Assembly: GCA_903951825.1 (NCBI GenBank)
Contig: CAJBDJ010000069.1
Coordinates: 1 to 34,009, forward strand
Source of the DNA: an uncultured Pseudomonadota bacterium
GTDB taxonomy: Bacteria > Pseudomonadota > Gammaproteobacteria > Burkholderiales > Rhodocyclaceae
Direction of reading: 5' to 3'
Length of the DNA stretch: 34,009 bases
The position numbers and the translations under genes were made by a program. Below, one piece after another: positions 24,363 through 33,936 of this stretch (position 1 is its first letter; the number at the start of each line of letters is the position of its first letter). The notes beneath the pieces are model-generated. The model was given only the letters and a program-made list of their open reading frames with translations. It was not told the origin of the DNA and ran no database searches.

Positions 24363-25544
24363 ATGTCGCATGGCATTCTCACCATCAACGCCGGATCGTC
24401 TTCGATCAAATTTGCCCTTTTCCCGCTCGCCCAGCCGCTGTCGGCGGCAGCCGAAGTCTCCGGGCAGATCGACGGCATTGGCGCCGAGACCACCCGCATG
24501 GTGGCCAGGAACCGCGCTGGCGAACGCATCGCCGAGCAAACCCTCGAAAACCGGGTCAATCATGCCCAGGCTTTCGACGCACTGTTGAAGTGGTTCACTG
24601 CCAGCCATGCCGGCTGGCGCATCAGCGCCGTTGGCCACCGTGTCGTTCATGGCGGCGAGCGCTATTCGCAGCCGACCATCATCGATGAGCGGGTGCTCGG
24701 ACATTTGAGTAGTTTCACGCCGCTGGCGCCGCTGCATCAGCCGCACAACGTTGCCGGCATCGTCGCGCTGCAGGCATTGTTGCCCGAAGTGCCGCAAGTG
24801 GCCTGCTTCGACACCGCCTTTCATCGCAGCCAGCCGAGCGTCGCCCAAACCTTCGGCCTGCCGCGCAGCATGACCGCCGAAGGCATCAAACGCTACGGCT
24901 TCCACGGTCTTTCCTACGAATACATCGCCCGCGCCCTGCCGCAACACTCCGGCCGCGCCAATGGTCGCGTCGTGGTCGCCCACCTCGGCAACGGTGCCAG
25001 CATGGCGGCGATGGTCAATCGTCAATGCGTAGCGACGACGCTCGGCTTCTCGACCATCGACGGGCTGGTGATGGGAACGCGGGTCGGTAATCTTGATCCC
25101 GGCGTTGTCCTGCACCTGATGGAAACCAAAAACCTGACGGTCAAGGACATGACCCGGATTCTTTACAAGGAATCCGGCCTGCTCGGCGTCTCCGGCATCA
25201 GCCAGGACATGCGCACCTTGCTCGCCAGCGACACGACAGAAGCGCAGGAAGCGGTCGATCTTTTCTGCTACCGCATCGCCCGCGAACTCGGTTCGCTGGC
25301 CGCTGCCGCCGGTGGACTCGACGCCCTGGTGTTCACCGGCGGCATTGGCGAACACGCCGCCGAAGTTCGGCGCCGCGTCTGTCAGCAATCCGCATGGCTG
25401 GGCATCCACCTCGACGCGGCGGCCAACGCCGGCGACGAGCTGCGGATCAGCGCCGGCCACAGCAGTATCGACGTGCTGGTCATCCCGACCAATGAAGAGT
25501 GGATGATGGCGCATCACGCGCAGACGCTGCTCGGGCTGAATTAG
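24363..25544 (+). CDS. ackA: Acetate kinase
   Basis: A 393-residue enzyme of the ASKHA fold that makes ATP and acetate from acetyl phosphate, or the reverse. N-terminal phosphate-binding ILTINAGSSSIKF, HRVVHGGERYSQP, PLHQPHNVAGI, CFDTAFHR, YGFHGLSYEYIA, AHLGNGASM, GLVMGTRVGNLDPGV and FTGGIGEHAA are all present. Slightly shorter than average but complete. AAGGAAA lies before the ATG. Last gene of the fabI-kinase-phosphatase-pta-ackA run; 138 bases separate it from tyrS. Confidence 0.97.
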   Translation: MSHGILTINAGSSSIKFALFPLAQPLSAAAEVSGQIDGIGAETTRMVARNRAGERIAEQTLENRVNHAQAFDALLKWFTASHAGWRISAVGHRVVHGGERYSQPTIIDERVLGHLSSFTPLAPLHQPHNVAGIVALQALLPEVPQVACFDTAFHRSQPSVAQTFGLPRSMTAEGIKRYGFHGLSYEYIARALPQHSGRANGRVVVAHLGNGASMAAMVNRQCVATTLGFSTIDGLVMGTRVGNLDPGVVLHLMETKNLTVKDMTRILYKESGLLGVSGISQDMRTLLASDTTEAQEAVDLFCYRIARELGSLAAAAGGLDALVFTGGIGEHAAEVRRRVCQQSAWLGIHLDAAANAGDELRISAGHSSIDVLVIPTNEEWMMAHHAQTLLGLN

Positions 25545-25610
25545 AGCCCTGGCAGCCCCGATTGCGCCGGCTCCCCGACGCTGCGGGAAGGCGGGCGGCC
25601 GGGCAGCCTC

Positions 25611-25619
25611 TGGTAAAAT
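25611..25619 (+). promoter_or_regulatory. Possible extended -10 element of the tyrS promoter
   Basis: TGGTAAAAT matches an extended -10 (TGnTAAAAT), 64 bases before the tyrS start, in a 138-base GC-rich gap. No good -35 is visible, which is compatible with an extended -10 but leaves this tentative. Confidence 0.35.
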
Positions 25620-25682
25620 GCTCGGCTTGATTGTTTTCGACCGCCCACTGCCGGGCATTCCCGTTTTGTGGAGAGCAGCACC

Positions 25683-26957
<1,275 letters not shown>

Positions 26958-26963
26958 GCCTCC

Positions 26964-27623
26964 ATGCGTCAGCTGATTCTCGACTTGCTGCCGGACAGTC
27001 CGCCTTCCCTCGACAACTTTGTTGCCGGCGGCAATGCCGAAACCCTCGCCGCCCTCTCCGGCTGGCTGGCCGGCATGCCACGCGACACCGCCTTCTGCCT
27101 GTGGGGAGATGCCGGCAGCGGACGTTCGCATTTACTGCAATCCTGCGCCTTCAACTACGTCGATGCCGCCGCCGACCCGGCGCTGCACAGCGTCGCGCAG
27201 CCGATGCAATTGGCGGTCGATAATCTTGAGGCGCTCGACGAAGTCGGCCAGATCGCCCTGTTCAACCACTTCAACCGCCTGAAAATGGCCTCCGGAATGC
27301 TGTTGACCGCCACCCGCCAGGCACCGGCGCACCTGACGCTGCGTGAAGACCTGCGCACCCGCCTCGGTTCCGGCTTGATTTACCGTCTGCGCCTGCTTTC
27401 CGACAGCGAAAAGGCCGCCGCCCTCGCAGCTCAGGCCAAAGCCCGCGCCCTGAAGCTGCCACCGGAGCTGATTGATTACCTGCTGCGCCATGCCGCGCGC
27501 GACATGCGCACCCTCTCCGCCCTCATCGTTGCCCTCGATCGCTACACCCTCGAACACAAACGCGCCGTCACCTTGCCCTTGCTGCGCGAACTGCTGACCC
27601 ACTCGCCGGAGCTTGCCGCATGA
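26964..27623 (+). CDS. hda: DnaA regulatory inactivator Hda
   Basis: A 219-residue AAA+ protein related to DnaA domain III. With the DNA-loaded sliding clamp, Hda stimulates ATP hydrolysis by DnaA and prevents re-initiation of replication. It starts with a possible clamp-binding motif, QLILDL (residues 3-8), has the Hda-type P-loop WGDAGSGRSHLLQ with Arg in place of the usual Lys, a Walker B-like LAVDNLEAL, and sensor-type ends (LRTRLGSGLIYRL; RDMRTLSALIVALDRY). It follows tyrS by only 6 bases and overlaps the HAD gene through ATGA. Confidence 0.93.
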   Translation: MRQLILDLLPDSPPSLDNFVAGGNAETLAALSGWLAGMPRDTAFCLWGDAGSGRSHLLQSCAFNYVDAAADPALHSVAQPMQLAVDNLEALDEVGQIALFNHFNRLKMASGMLLTATRQAPAHLTLREDLRTRLGSGLIYRLRLLSDSEKAAALAAQAKARALKLPPELIDYLLRHAARDMRTLSALIVALDRYTLEHKRAVTLPLLRELLTHSPELAA

Positions 27624-28288
27624 ATCTCGCCCTTTTCGACCTTGACAACACCTTGCTCAGCGGCGACTCCGACTTCGAGTGGGCGCAATTCCTGATCAGC
27701 AAAGGCGTCGTCGACCGTGTCACGCAGGAAGCGAAAAACAGCCATTTTTACGAGCAATACAAAACCGGCACGCTGGATATTCACGAATTTCTCGACTTTC
27801 AGCTCTCCCCCCTCAGCCGCCACCCGCGCCGCGAACTCGACGCCTGGCATGGCGAGTATCTGGAGCGCCACATTCGCCCGCTGATCGGCGCCGGCGCCCG
27901 GGCGCTGGTCAAGCGGCACCGTGACAACGGCGACCTCTGCGCCATCGTCACCGCCACCAACAGCTTCGTCACCGCGCCGATTGCCCGCCTGCTGGACATT
28001 CCGCACCTGATTGCGACGATTCCCGCGGTCAATGCCGAAAACGGGGCATTTTCCGGCACCCCGCGCGGTACGCCCGCCTTCCGCGAAGGCAAGATCGAGC
28101 GCGTTGAAAGCTGGCTGGAGAGCCTCGGTCTCTGGTGGGGCAGTTTTGACGACAGCCATTTTTACAGCGATTCGCTCAACGACCTGCCCTTGATGAGCAA
28201 GGTCAAGACGCCGGTTGCCGTTGATCCGGATGACACCCTGCGCCGTCACAGTAGCGAAATGGGCTGGAAAATCATTAGTTTGCGGTAA
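27620..28288 (+). CDS. HAD-IB family phosphatase (SerB/CicA-like)
   Basis: A 222-residue haloacid dehalogenase-superfamily hydrolase, subfamily IB. Motif I is FDLDNTLLSGDSD (nucleophile Asp7, general acid Asp9), motif II IVTATNSFVTAPIA, motif III/IV around FYSDSLNDLPLM. The cap is helical. Close relatives sit next to hda and pcnB in many betaproteobacteria and are annotated only as HAD hydrolases; phosphoserine-like small phosphoesters are possible substrates. ATGA overlap with hda implies coupled translation. It ends 119 bases before pcnB. Confidence 0.93.
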   Translation: MNLALFDLDNTLLSGDSDFEWAQFLISKGVVDRVTQEAKNSHFYEQYKTGTLDIHEFLDFQLSPLSRHPRRELDAWHGEYLERHIRPLIGAGARALVKRHRDNGDLCAIVTATNSFVTAPIARLLDIPHLIATIPAVNAENGAFSGTPRGTPAFREGKIERVESWLESLGLWWGSFDDSHFYSDSLNDLPLMSKVKTPVAVDPDDTLRRHSSEMGWKIISLR

Positions 28289-28407
28289 AATTTTTGTTGT
28301 TTATGCACCTGGAAAATCCGCCGGAACAGCGCGAAATCATCCTCTCTCACCTGTTTCGCCTTGATTCTGCCGCCTTGTTTTATTCACCCCCTTTCTATCG
28401 GTAATAC

Positions 28408-29769
28408 GTGATCCGCAAATTCATTTCCCGCATTTTGGGCGGCAAAAAAGTCAACGCCGGGCCATCGGCGCCGGCCATCATTCCCGTCTCCAGCCACGGC
28501 ATCACCCGCGACCGCATCAGTTCCGGCAGCCGGCGCGTTTGTGAAACCCTGCAAAGCCACGGGCATCTGGCATTTGTCGTCGGCGGCGCGGTACGCGACC
28601 TGCTGATCGGCGCCGAGCCCAAGGATTTCGACATTGCCACCAACGCGACGCCGGAAGAAATCCGCCGCCACTTTCGCCGCGCCCGCATCATTGGCCGCCG
28701 CTTCCAGATTGTCCATGTCATGATCGGACAAGAAACGCTGGAAGTGACCACCTTTCGCGGCGCCCTGGCCGACAACGTCAAAAAGGATGCGCACGGCCGC
28801 GTCCTGCACGACAACGTTTTCGGTTCGCAAGCCGAAGACGCCGCGCGGCGCGACTTCACCGCCAACGCGCTGTATTACGACCCGGCCAGGGAAACCGTTA
28901 TCGACTATCACCACGGCGTCGGCGACCTCAAGCAAAAAACCTTGCGCATGATCGGCGAACCCCGCGCCCGCTACCGCGAAGACCCGGTACGCATGTTGCG
29001 CGCCGTGCGCCTCGCCGCCAAACTCGGGCTGTTGATCGATCCGGCAGCCAGCAAGCCGATCCGCGAGATGGCCGTCCTGCTCGAAAACGTCCCCGCCGCC
29101 CGCCTCTTCGACGAAATGTTGAAGCTGCTGACCTCCGGCCACGCCGTCAAATGCATCACCCAACTACGCGACGAGGGTCTGCATCACGGGCTTTTGCCGC
29201 TCCTCGACGTCATTCTCGAACAGCCAACGGGTGAAAAATTCGTCATGCTGGCGCTCGCCACCACCGATGAACGGGTGCGTAACAACAAGAGCATTGCACC
29301 GAGTTTTCTCTTTGCCACGCTGCTCTGGCATGAAGTCCTGGCGCACTGGGAAAAAATCAAGGCCGGTGGCGAAGCGAAAATCCCGGCGCTTTATCAGGCC
29401 ATGGATACCGTGCTCGACACGCAAGGCGAAAAACTGGCCATCACCCGGCGCATTGTCGGCGACATCAAGGACATCTGGTCACTCCAGCCGCGCTTTGAAG
29501 TACGCGCCGGCAAGCGCCCTTACGCCTTGCTCGAACACCAGCGCTTTCGCGCCGGCTACGACTTTCTGCTGCTGCGCGCGGAAGCGGGCGAAATCAATAG
29601 CGAATTGGCTGAATGGTGGACTGACTTCCAGAATGCCGACGGCGAACAACGTGCCACGATGCTGATGCCCGAGCCGGCAGGCGACAAAAAGCGTCGCCGG
29701 CGGCGTAAGAAGCCGGCCACTGCCGGTCTCTCGAACGACGACAACGCCGCCAGCAGCGGCAGCGAATGA
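28408..29769 (+). CDS. pcnB: Poly(A) polymerase I
   Basis: A 453-residue class II nucleotidyltransferase that adds poly(A) tails to RNA 3' ends and so marks them for decay. Signature GGAVRDLLIGAEPKDFDIAT gives the Gly-Gly and the two metal-binding aspartates; TFRGALADNVKKDAHGRVLH and EDAARRDFTANALYYDP follow, then an RNA-binding helical domain (EDPVRMLRAVRLAAKLGL). The C-terminus is strongly basic (KKRRRRRKK), as in PcnB rather than CCA-adding enzymes. The start is a GTG without a strong Shine-Dalgarno. The 119 bases upstream hold no gene, only probable promoter DNA. Confidence 0.95.
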   Translation: MIRKFISRILGGKKVNAGPSAPAIIPVSSHGITRDRISSGSRRVCETLQSHGHLAFVVGGAVRDLLIGAEPKDFDIATNATPEEIRRHFRRARIIGRRFQIVHVMIGQETLEVTTFRGALADNVKKDAHGRVLHDNVFGSQAEDAARRDFTANALYYDPARETVIDYHHGVGDLKQKTLRMIGEPRARYREDPVRMLRAVRLAAKLGLLIDPAASKPIREMAVLLENVPAARLFDEMLKLLTSGHAVKCITQLRDEGLHHGLLPLLDVILEQPTGEKFVMLALATTDERVRNNKSIAPSFLFATLLWHEVLAHWEKIKAGGEAKIPALYQAMDTVLDTQGEKLAITRRIVGDIKDIWSLQPRFEVRAGKRPYALLEHQRFRAGYDFLLLRAEAGEINSELAEWWTDFQNADGEQRATMLMPEPAGDKKRRRRRKKPATAGLSNDDNAASSGSE

Positions 29770-30242
29770 GTACGGCCTACGTCGCCCTCGGCGCCAATCT
29801 CGGTGACCCTGCCGCCACCGTACTGGCTGCCTTTGGCGCCCTCGCCAACCTCACCGAGAGCCGCGTCACGCACACCTCATCGCTTTACCGGACGGCGCCG
29901 ATCGGCATCACCGGGCAACCCGAATTCATCAACGCCGTTGCCCAACTGCAAACGTCGCTGGCGCCGGAAGCCCTGCTCGATGAACTGCTGGCGCTGGAAC
30001 AACGCTTCGGACGCATCCGCGCGGTGCGCAATGGCCCACGCACGCTCGATCTCGACCTCCTGCTCTACGACAATCTCCAACTCGACCTGCCACGCCTGAA
30101 CCTGCCGCACCCACGTCTGCATCTGCGCGCCTTTGTCTTGCTGCCACTCGCCGAGATTTCGCCCGACCTGCGCCTGGCCGGGCGCGGCACACTCGCCGCC
30201 TGGCTGCCGGCAGTCGCCAATCAGGGCATTATTCGCCTGTGA
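29766..30242 (+). CDS. folK: 2-amino-4-hydroxy-6-hydroxymethyldihydropteridine pyrophosphokinase
   Basis: A 158-residue HPPK enzyme, which transfers pyrophosphate from ATP to 6-hydroxymethyl-dihydropterin in folate synthesis. YVALGANLGDP at the start, YRTAPIGITGQPEFINAVAQ, LEQRFGRIRAVRNGPRTLDL and DLLLYD are the family motifs, the last with the Mg-binding aspartates. The ATG overlaps the pcnB stop as ATGA. In related bacteria folK is often followed by panB and panC; here an IS remnant and accessory genes follow instead, which suggests a rearrangement at this point. Confidence 0.96.
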   Translation: MSTAYVALGANLGDPAATVLAAFGALANLTESRVTHTSSLYRTAPIGITGQPEFINAVAQLQTSLAPEALLDELLALEQRFGRIRAVRNGPRTLDLDLLLYDNLQLDLPRLNLPHPRLHLRAFVLLPLAEISPDLRLAGRGTLAAWLPAVANQGIIRL

Positions 30243-30302
30243 CCATCCCGGTTTTTTTGCAAACCGCCGGTTTGCTCGCGCGCTCCAACGTCTTCATGAC
30301 TT

Positions 30303-30562
30303 TATCGCGGTCTACGGAGCGCAATGCTTGCCGAGTCTCCCAAAATGGCTACCAGAGCCAACGGAAGCAGGCAGATAGCGGCACAGACGAAAGCGGCTAC
30401 CATCGGCGCAGCCTGTCCGAGAACAGGATGTACCGGTTCAAACAGCTCGGCGACAAGATATTTTCTCGTGTCTTCGACTGCCAGGTGGCCGAGGCTCAGG
30501 TTCGAGCCGCCATCATCAACCGCTTCACTTATCTCGGCACGCCGAAATTCCCCGAACTTTAA
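30303..30562 (+). pseudogene. IS5-family transposase C-terminal remnant
   Basis: In the plus-strand frame the peptide ESGYHRRSLSENRMYRFKQL followed by GDKIFSRVFDCQVAEAQVRA and AIINRFTYLGTP matches the C-terminus of IS5-group transposases; Glu in SENRMYRFK is the last DDE residue. Everything upstream of the motif is unrelated or frameshifted, and no start codon or complete domain exists. The remaining bases 30243-30620 hold a 7-base-arm hairpin (30259-30275) without a T-run behind it and no other gene. Confidence 0.8.
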
Positions 30563-30620
30563 TATTAGGTAATGCTAATTGTTCACCAACGCCTCACCAA
30601 CGCTGAAAGAACACATCACA

Positions 30621-32504
30621 ATGAATCGGATTGCAGTTTTAAAAACGTTCTTCTCTCGAGCATTAACGCTCCCTCTTTTATGTGCACTATCCGTGTTTCT
30701 ATTAACACGTCTGGTTCTTTTCGGATATGCAATTAGCTTTAGCGACCAGTCATGGGAATCGCTTTTAACAGCTGTGTTCTACGGGAGCTTAAGAGACTTA
30801 CCAATTGCACTCGCAATTTCCGCCCCCTGGCTTTTATTCGAGGCACTGCCCGGGATATTATGGCGACAATACTTCCAGCCATTCCTATTCTTCATATTTG
30901 TCTTCACGCTTTTATTCGTGGCTGTCTCAGAGATAATTTTTTGGGACGAGTTCAGCACTCGCTTTAATTTCATTGCTGTCGATTACCTTATATATACGAC
31001 AGAAGTGATTGGAAACATCAAAGAATCATATCCAGTACGAACCATACTGTCAGCCATCATCTCGATTTCTTTGGTTGTAACGTGGCTTCTCAGACATCGG
31101 CTTTTCACTATTGCTGAGTCTAATAAAGGACAGGTATGGCACAATTTGATAATTAGTATTGGTGGGTTATTTATTTTTATTCTGGCAGCCTCCGCATTAA
31201 ATGCTACCGACTTTTCCAGAAATTCATATGCAAATGAACTGGCAGATAATGGGTGGAGAAGTTTTGTTTCAGCGGCTCGTCAGAACAAATTGGACTACAA
31301 GTCTCTCTATGCCACAAGACCGGATACCGAGGTACTTGCTGACCTTGCCCAGTTGTCAGGCAAGGATGAGCTCCGAGCAACTCATTTACCCAGTCCGCCT
31401 GTCCGGTTGGCAAAACAAAACAATGTGATTGTGTTAATGATGGAAAGCATGTCGGCTGAATACATGGCCACTTTCGGCAATCGGGAAAACCTCACCCCGA
31501 ACCTGGATCGTTTGGCACAAGAAGGTATTCTATTCTCACAGCTTTACGCTACCGGCACACGCACCGTTCGCGGACTTGAAGCGTTGTCGGCAGCACTGCC
31601 ACCTCAACCGGGCATGTCCGTGGTTCGATGGCCTAACATAACCAACCTTAATACATTGGGAAGCGTGCTTGGCGACCAAGGTTGGCAAACCCATTTTATC
31701 TACGGTGGATATGGCGCCTTCGACAACATGAATAGTTATTTCGATGCGCAAGGTTATAAAGTGACTGATCGGACAAATTTTAAAGAGGGCCTTGTAAAAT
31801 TTGAAAATGTCTGGGGAGTTGCCGATGAACACCTATTCGATCAAGCCCTAATCGAATTTGACAAAGACCATTCAGCGGGTCACCCATTCTTTGCCCATAT
31901 CATGACAACCTCCAATCATCGACCATTTACTTATCCTGATGGTCGAATTGATATTCCATCTCATTCTGGACGAAAGGGAGGGGTAAAATATGCTGACTAT
32001 GCGATCGGTCGGTTTATCGAGATGGCTAAAAATAAGCCCTGGTTCGAAAACACGATATTCCTGATTGTTGCCGACCACTGCGCCAGTAGCGCCGGAAAAG
32101 CCAAAATTCCAGTCAGTCGCTATCACATTCCAGCCATCATATATGCGCCACAATTCTTGACTCCTCGACAGGTTGACACCCTGTCCAGCCAGATTGATCT
32201 TGTGCCTACGCTACTTTCGCTGCTTGGTCTTGGAAATCAAGACCATTTTGTCGGACGAGACATACTGAAAACCTCGCCTTCCGAGGGACGAGCGCTCATG
32301 TCAACCTATCAAAATCTTGGTTATTTGAAAGGAGACCAGATGATCGTCCTCCAACCCAAACGCAAGATTGAGGCATTTAGTGTAAGCAGCAATCAAAAAG
32401 ATGCCCAGTCTATTCCAGTTGATTCGAATCTCGCGAATCAAGCCATCGCATATTTCCAAGGCGCATCACTATTGATGGAGAAGCATCAAAAATTAGGCAA
32501 ATAG
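30621..32504 (+). CDS. LTA synthase / phosphoglycerol transferase-type membrane sulfatase
   Basis: A 627-residue protein with about five membrane helices in the first 190 residues and an extracytoplasmic sulfatase-fold domain after about 265. Metal and catalytic residues line up with lipoteichoic acid synthase: Glu275 in MMESMSAEY, Thr315 in GTRTVRGLEAL as probable nucleophile, His433 in SNHRPF and Asp485-His486 in VADHCAS. Such enzymes move phosphoglycerol or phosphoethanolamine onto lipids or glycans in the periplasm; in Gram-negatives OpgB decorates periplasmic glucans. Base composition is clearly more A/T-rich than the genes to its left, which suggests transfer. ATG at 30621 fits the first helix; upstream spacing to a Shine-Dalgarno is poor. 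Confidence 0.9.
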   Translation: MNRIAVLKTFFSRALTLPLLCALSVFLLTRLVLFGYAISFSDQSWESLLTAVFYGSLRDLPIALAISAPWLLFEALPGILWRQYFQPFLFFIFVFTLLFVAVSEIIFWDEFSTRFNFIAVDYLIYTTEVIGNIKESYPVRTILSAIISISLVVTWLLRHRLFTIAESNKGQVWHNLIISIGGLFIFILAASALNATDFSRNSYANELADNGWRSFVSAARQNKLDYKSLYATRPDTEVLADLAQLSGKDELRATHLPSPPVRLAKQNNVIVLMMESMSAEYMATFGNRENLTPNLDRLAQEGILFSQLYATGTRTVRGLEALSAALPPQPGMSVVRWPNITNLNTLGSVLGDQGWQTHFIYGGYGAFDNMNSYFDAQGYKVTDRTNFKEGLVKFENVWGVADEHLFDQALIEFDKDHSAGHPFFAHIMTTSNHRPFTYPDGRIDIPSHSGRKGGVKYADYAIGRFIEMAKNKPWFENTIFLIVADHCASSAGKAKIPVSRYHIPAIIYAPQFLTPRQVDTLSSQIDLVPTLLSLLGLGNQDHFVGRDILKTSPSEGRALMSTYQNLGYLKGDQMIVLQPKRKIEAFSVSSNQKDAQSIPVDSNLANQAIAYFQGASLLMEKHQKLGK

Positions 32505-32751
32505 AAATTTTTTCCCAGGGCTTCCGCAATCGGGTGGCATGATGCACAAATTTGTTGAAATTGCCCAAATTTTGGGCGAACCCAAGCGCAAAACCAATGA
32601 CTGACATCAGCGAGGAGGTTCAATTCTCTTTCGGCTCCCAACTTGCGGCCTTTCAAAGCAACAAAACCTATCGTGCTTTGCCTATTTCTTACGCAACCGC
32701 GATCAATTTCTCGCCTATGCATTCCGAGTGCGGAGGCCCTGGCTAAGCGGG
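32505..32751. other. Non-coding gap with palindrome GCCCAAA-T-TTTGGGC
   Basis: 247 bases between the sulfatase-type gene and the convergent GNAT gene. Short open frames on both strands look like chance. A perfect palindrome with 7-base arms lies at 32563-32577 but no T-run follows it, so it is not a clear terminator. The end holds one arm of the 17-base inverted repeat (32725-32741). Confidence 0.5.
32725..32741 (+). repeat. Inverted repeat, left copy (17 bases)
   Basis: CGAGTGCGGAGGCCCTG, present again as its exact reverse complement at 33865-33881. The two copies bracket the GNAT and pseH-like genes. Confidence 0.75.
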
Positions 32752-33177
32752 TTACATAATCACGTAACTTAGTTGAGCAAGAACGCATCCGCTCCGTTCT
32801 AAAGCGTATATTAGTTCAGCATTACCCGGCGCCACATTGATCGAATAAAATTCACTACGAACAGACTTGATTGCGGGCAAAGGAATAAACTTCGACTTAA
32901 TCTGATCGATAACTGCCGAAACAGTGCTGCCTACCCAATCATTTAGTATGTTAATACCAATTGTATTTTGATCAGTAACATAGAAGCTTCCGATATAACT
33001 TCCGCTGACCTTTACAAGATACCAAGATACATAGGGATGATTCCTAACAAAGTCGCAATGCTGAGCGTAACTTGGCATCTGCGTATGACTAATTTGATGA
33101 TTTCTCTTGGAAAGCAGATCGTACAAAATCTTAATTTGACCATCGTCACCCGTAAAATACTCAAAATCTATATCCAT
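32752..33177 (-). CDS. GNAT-like acetyltransferase of a sialic/pseudaminic acid locus
   Basis: A 141-residue protein with a GNAT-like pattern: LYDLLSKRNHQISHTQMPSY, then HCDFVRNHPYVSWYLVKVSG, YIGSFYVTDQNTIGINI as the central strands and a C-terminal helix-strand (AELIYALERSGCVLAQLSYV). The acetyl-CoA loop is not textbook. Proteins with HxISHxxMPSYxxHxxFVxxHPY are, from memory, found beside NeuB/PseI-type nonulosonic acid genes. It starts 3 bases after the stop of the PseH-like gene, so the two are an operon. A/T-rich like its neighbour. Substrate unknown. Confidence 0.7.
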   Translation of the reverse strand: MDIDFEYFTGDDGQIKILYDLLSKRNHQISHTQMPSYAQHCDFVRNHPYVSWYLVKVSGSYIGSFYVTDQNTIGINILNDWVGSTVSAVIDQIKSKFIPLPAIKSVRSEFYSINVAPGNAELIYALERSGCVLAQLSYVIM

Positions 33178-33180
33178 AAT

Positions 33181-33774
33181 TCAAACCGAGAAAGCTGGAG
33201 CTTCGATAGTAACGGGAAATTTATCGAAGATAGATTTGTACGAAAGACCTAACTCTACACGCTTAACAAACCAATCTTCTTTTGTAAGACCTAAAAAATG
33301 AACTCCAATACGTGCGTCATTTTTGATGATGTTCGAGCGCCTAAATCCTTCTTCGAGAAATCCAAACTTGAGGTGCATTTTCACTACAGCGGGATTAGTC
33401 TCTATCACTTCACAGTTGAGCTTTTCAAGACCAAGTCTATCGAAAGCATAGTTCAGAAGAGCGTATTCCAGAGCCGCACCTAAACCTCCCCTTGTCTTGT
33501 CGTCAAGATAAAATGCCCAATCAGACTTCTTGTGGAGTCGATCTAACGCATTGATAGAGACAATCCCAGATACCTTATCATTTAGAAAAACGACGAAAAC
33601 AATTTGTTTTGTATCGTTCTCAAGCCGATCAATCCAAGCCAAATGCTCATTTAACCCGATCATATGATCGGTGTACATAGATCGCCTTACACTCTCTAAA
33701 TTTCTAACTTCTCTGACCTCTTTTTTTTGATCAAGATTACATTTCGTGATATGGCGGATAGTTACTGAATCCAT
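33181..33774 (-). CDS. pseH: PseH-like N-acetyltransferase (pseudaminic acid pathway)
   Basis: A 197-residue GNAT enzyme. VREVRNLESVRRSMYTDHMI, LNEHLAWIDRLENDTKQIVF, DWAFYLDDKTRGGLGAALEY and LNCEVIETNPAVVKMHLKFG give a full GNAT fold with the acetyl-CoA loop in TRGGLGAALE. The pattern is that of PseH, which acetylates the 4-amino group of UDP-4-amino-4,6-dideoxy-AltNAc on the way to pseudaminic acid, a sugar of flagellin and surface glycans. AAGGAA lies 6 bases before the ATG. Other pse genes are not in the window and probably lie beyond its right edge. Low GC suggests an acquired glycan island. Confidence 0.85.
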   Translation of the reverse strand: MDSVTIRHITKCNLDQKKEVREVRNLESVRRSMYTDHMIGLNEHLAWIDRLENDTKQIVFVVFLNDKVSGIVSINALDRLHKKSDWAFYLDDKTRGGLGAALEYALLNYAFDRLGLEKLNCEVIETNPAVVKMHLKFGFLEEGFRRSNIIKNDARIGVHFLGLTKEDWFVKRVELGLSYKSIFDKFPVTIEAPAFSV

Positions 33775-33844
33775 GATTATTCCTTAATATGGTGACAGAA
33801 AATGAAATTTTTAAAAAAATGAACTCTCAGCACAGCCTTGATTC

Positions 33845-33881
33845 AGGCCCTGTCGTACTCATAGCAGGGCCTCCGCACTCG
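33845..33881. repeat. Hairpin AGGCCCTG/CAGGGCCT and right copy of the 17-base inverted repeat
   Basis: A perfect 8-base stem (33845-33852 with 33865-33872) around a 12-base loop. Its right arm is also the start of the right copy (33865-33881) of the 17-base inverted repeat found at 32725. No T-run follows on either strand, so a simple terminator is unlikely. It lies upstream of pseH. Confidence 0.65.
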
Positions 33882-33936
33882 AATTGAATAAATGATTCAT
33901 CATAACCCCATCAAAAACTCGTTAACCTTCAACGGC

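Noticed and set aside
30259..30275. Perfect hairpin GCAAACC-GCC-GGTTTGC after folK
   Set aside because: The T-run lies before, not after, the stem in the plus direction, and the minus strand has an A-run after it, so it does not qualify as an intrinsic terminator.
32486..32788. Overlapping short frames on both strands after the sulfatase-type gene
   Set aside because: No family pattern, no ribosome site, and they overlap the inverted repeat and the GNAT gene end.
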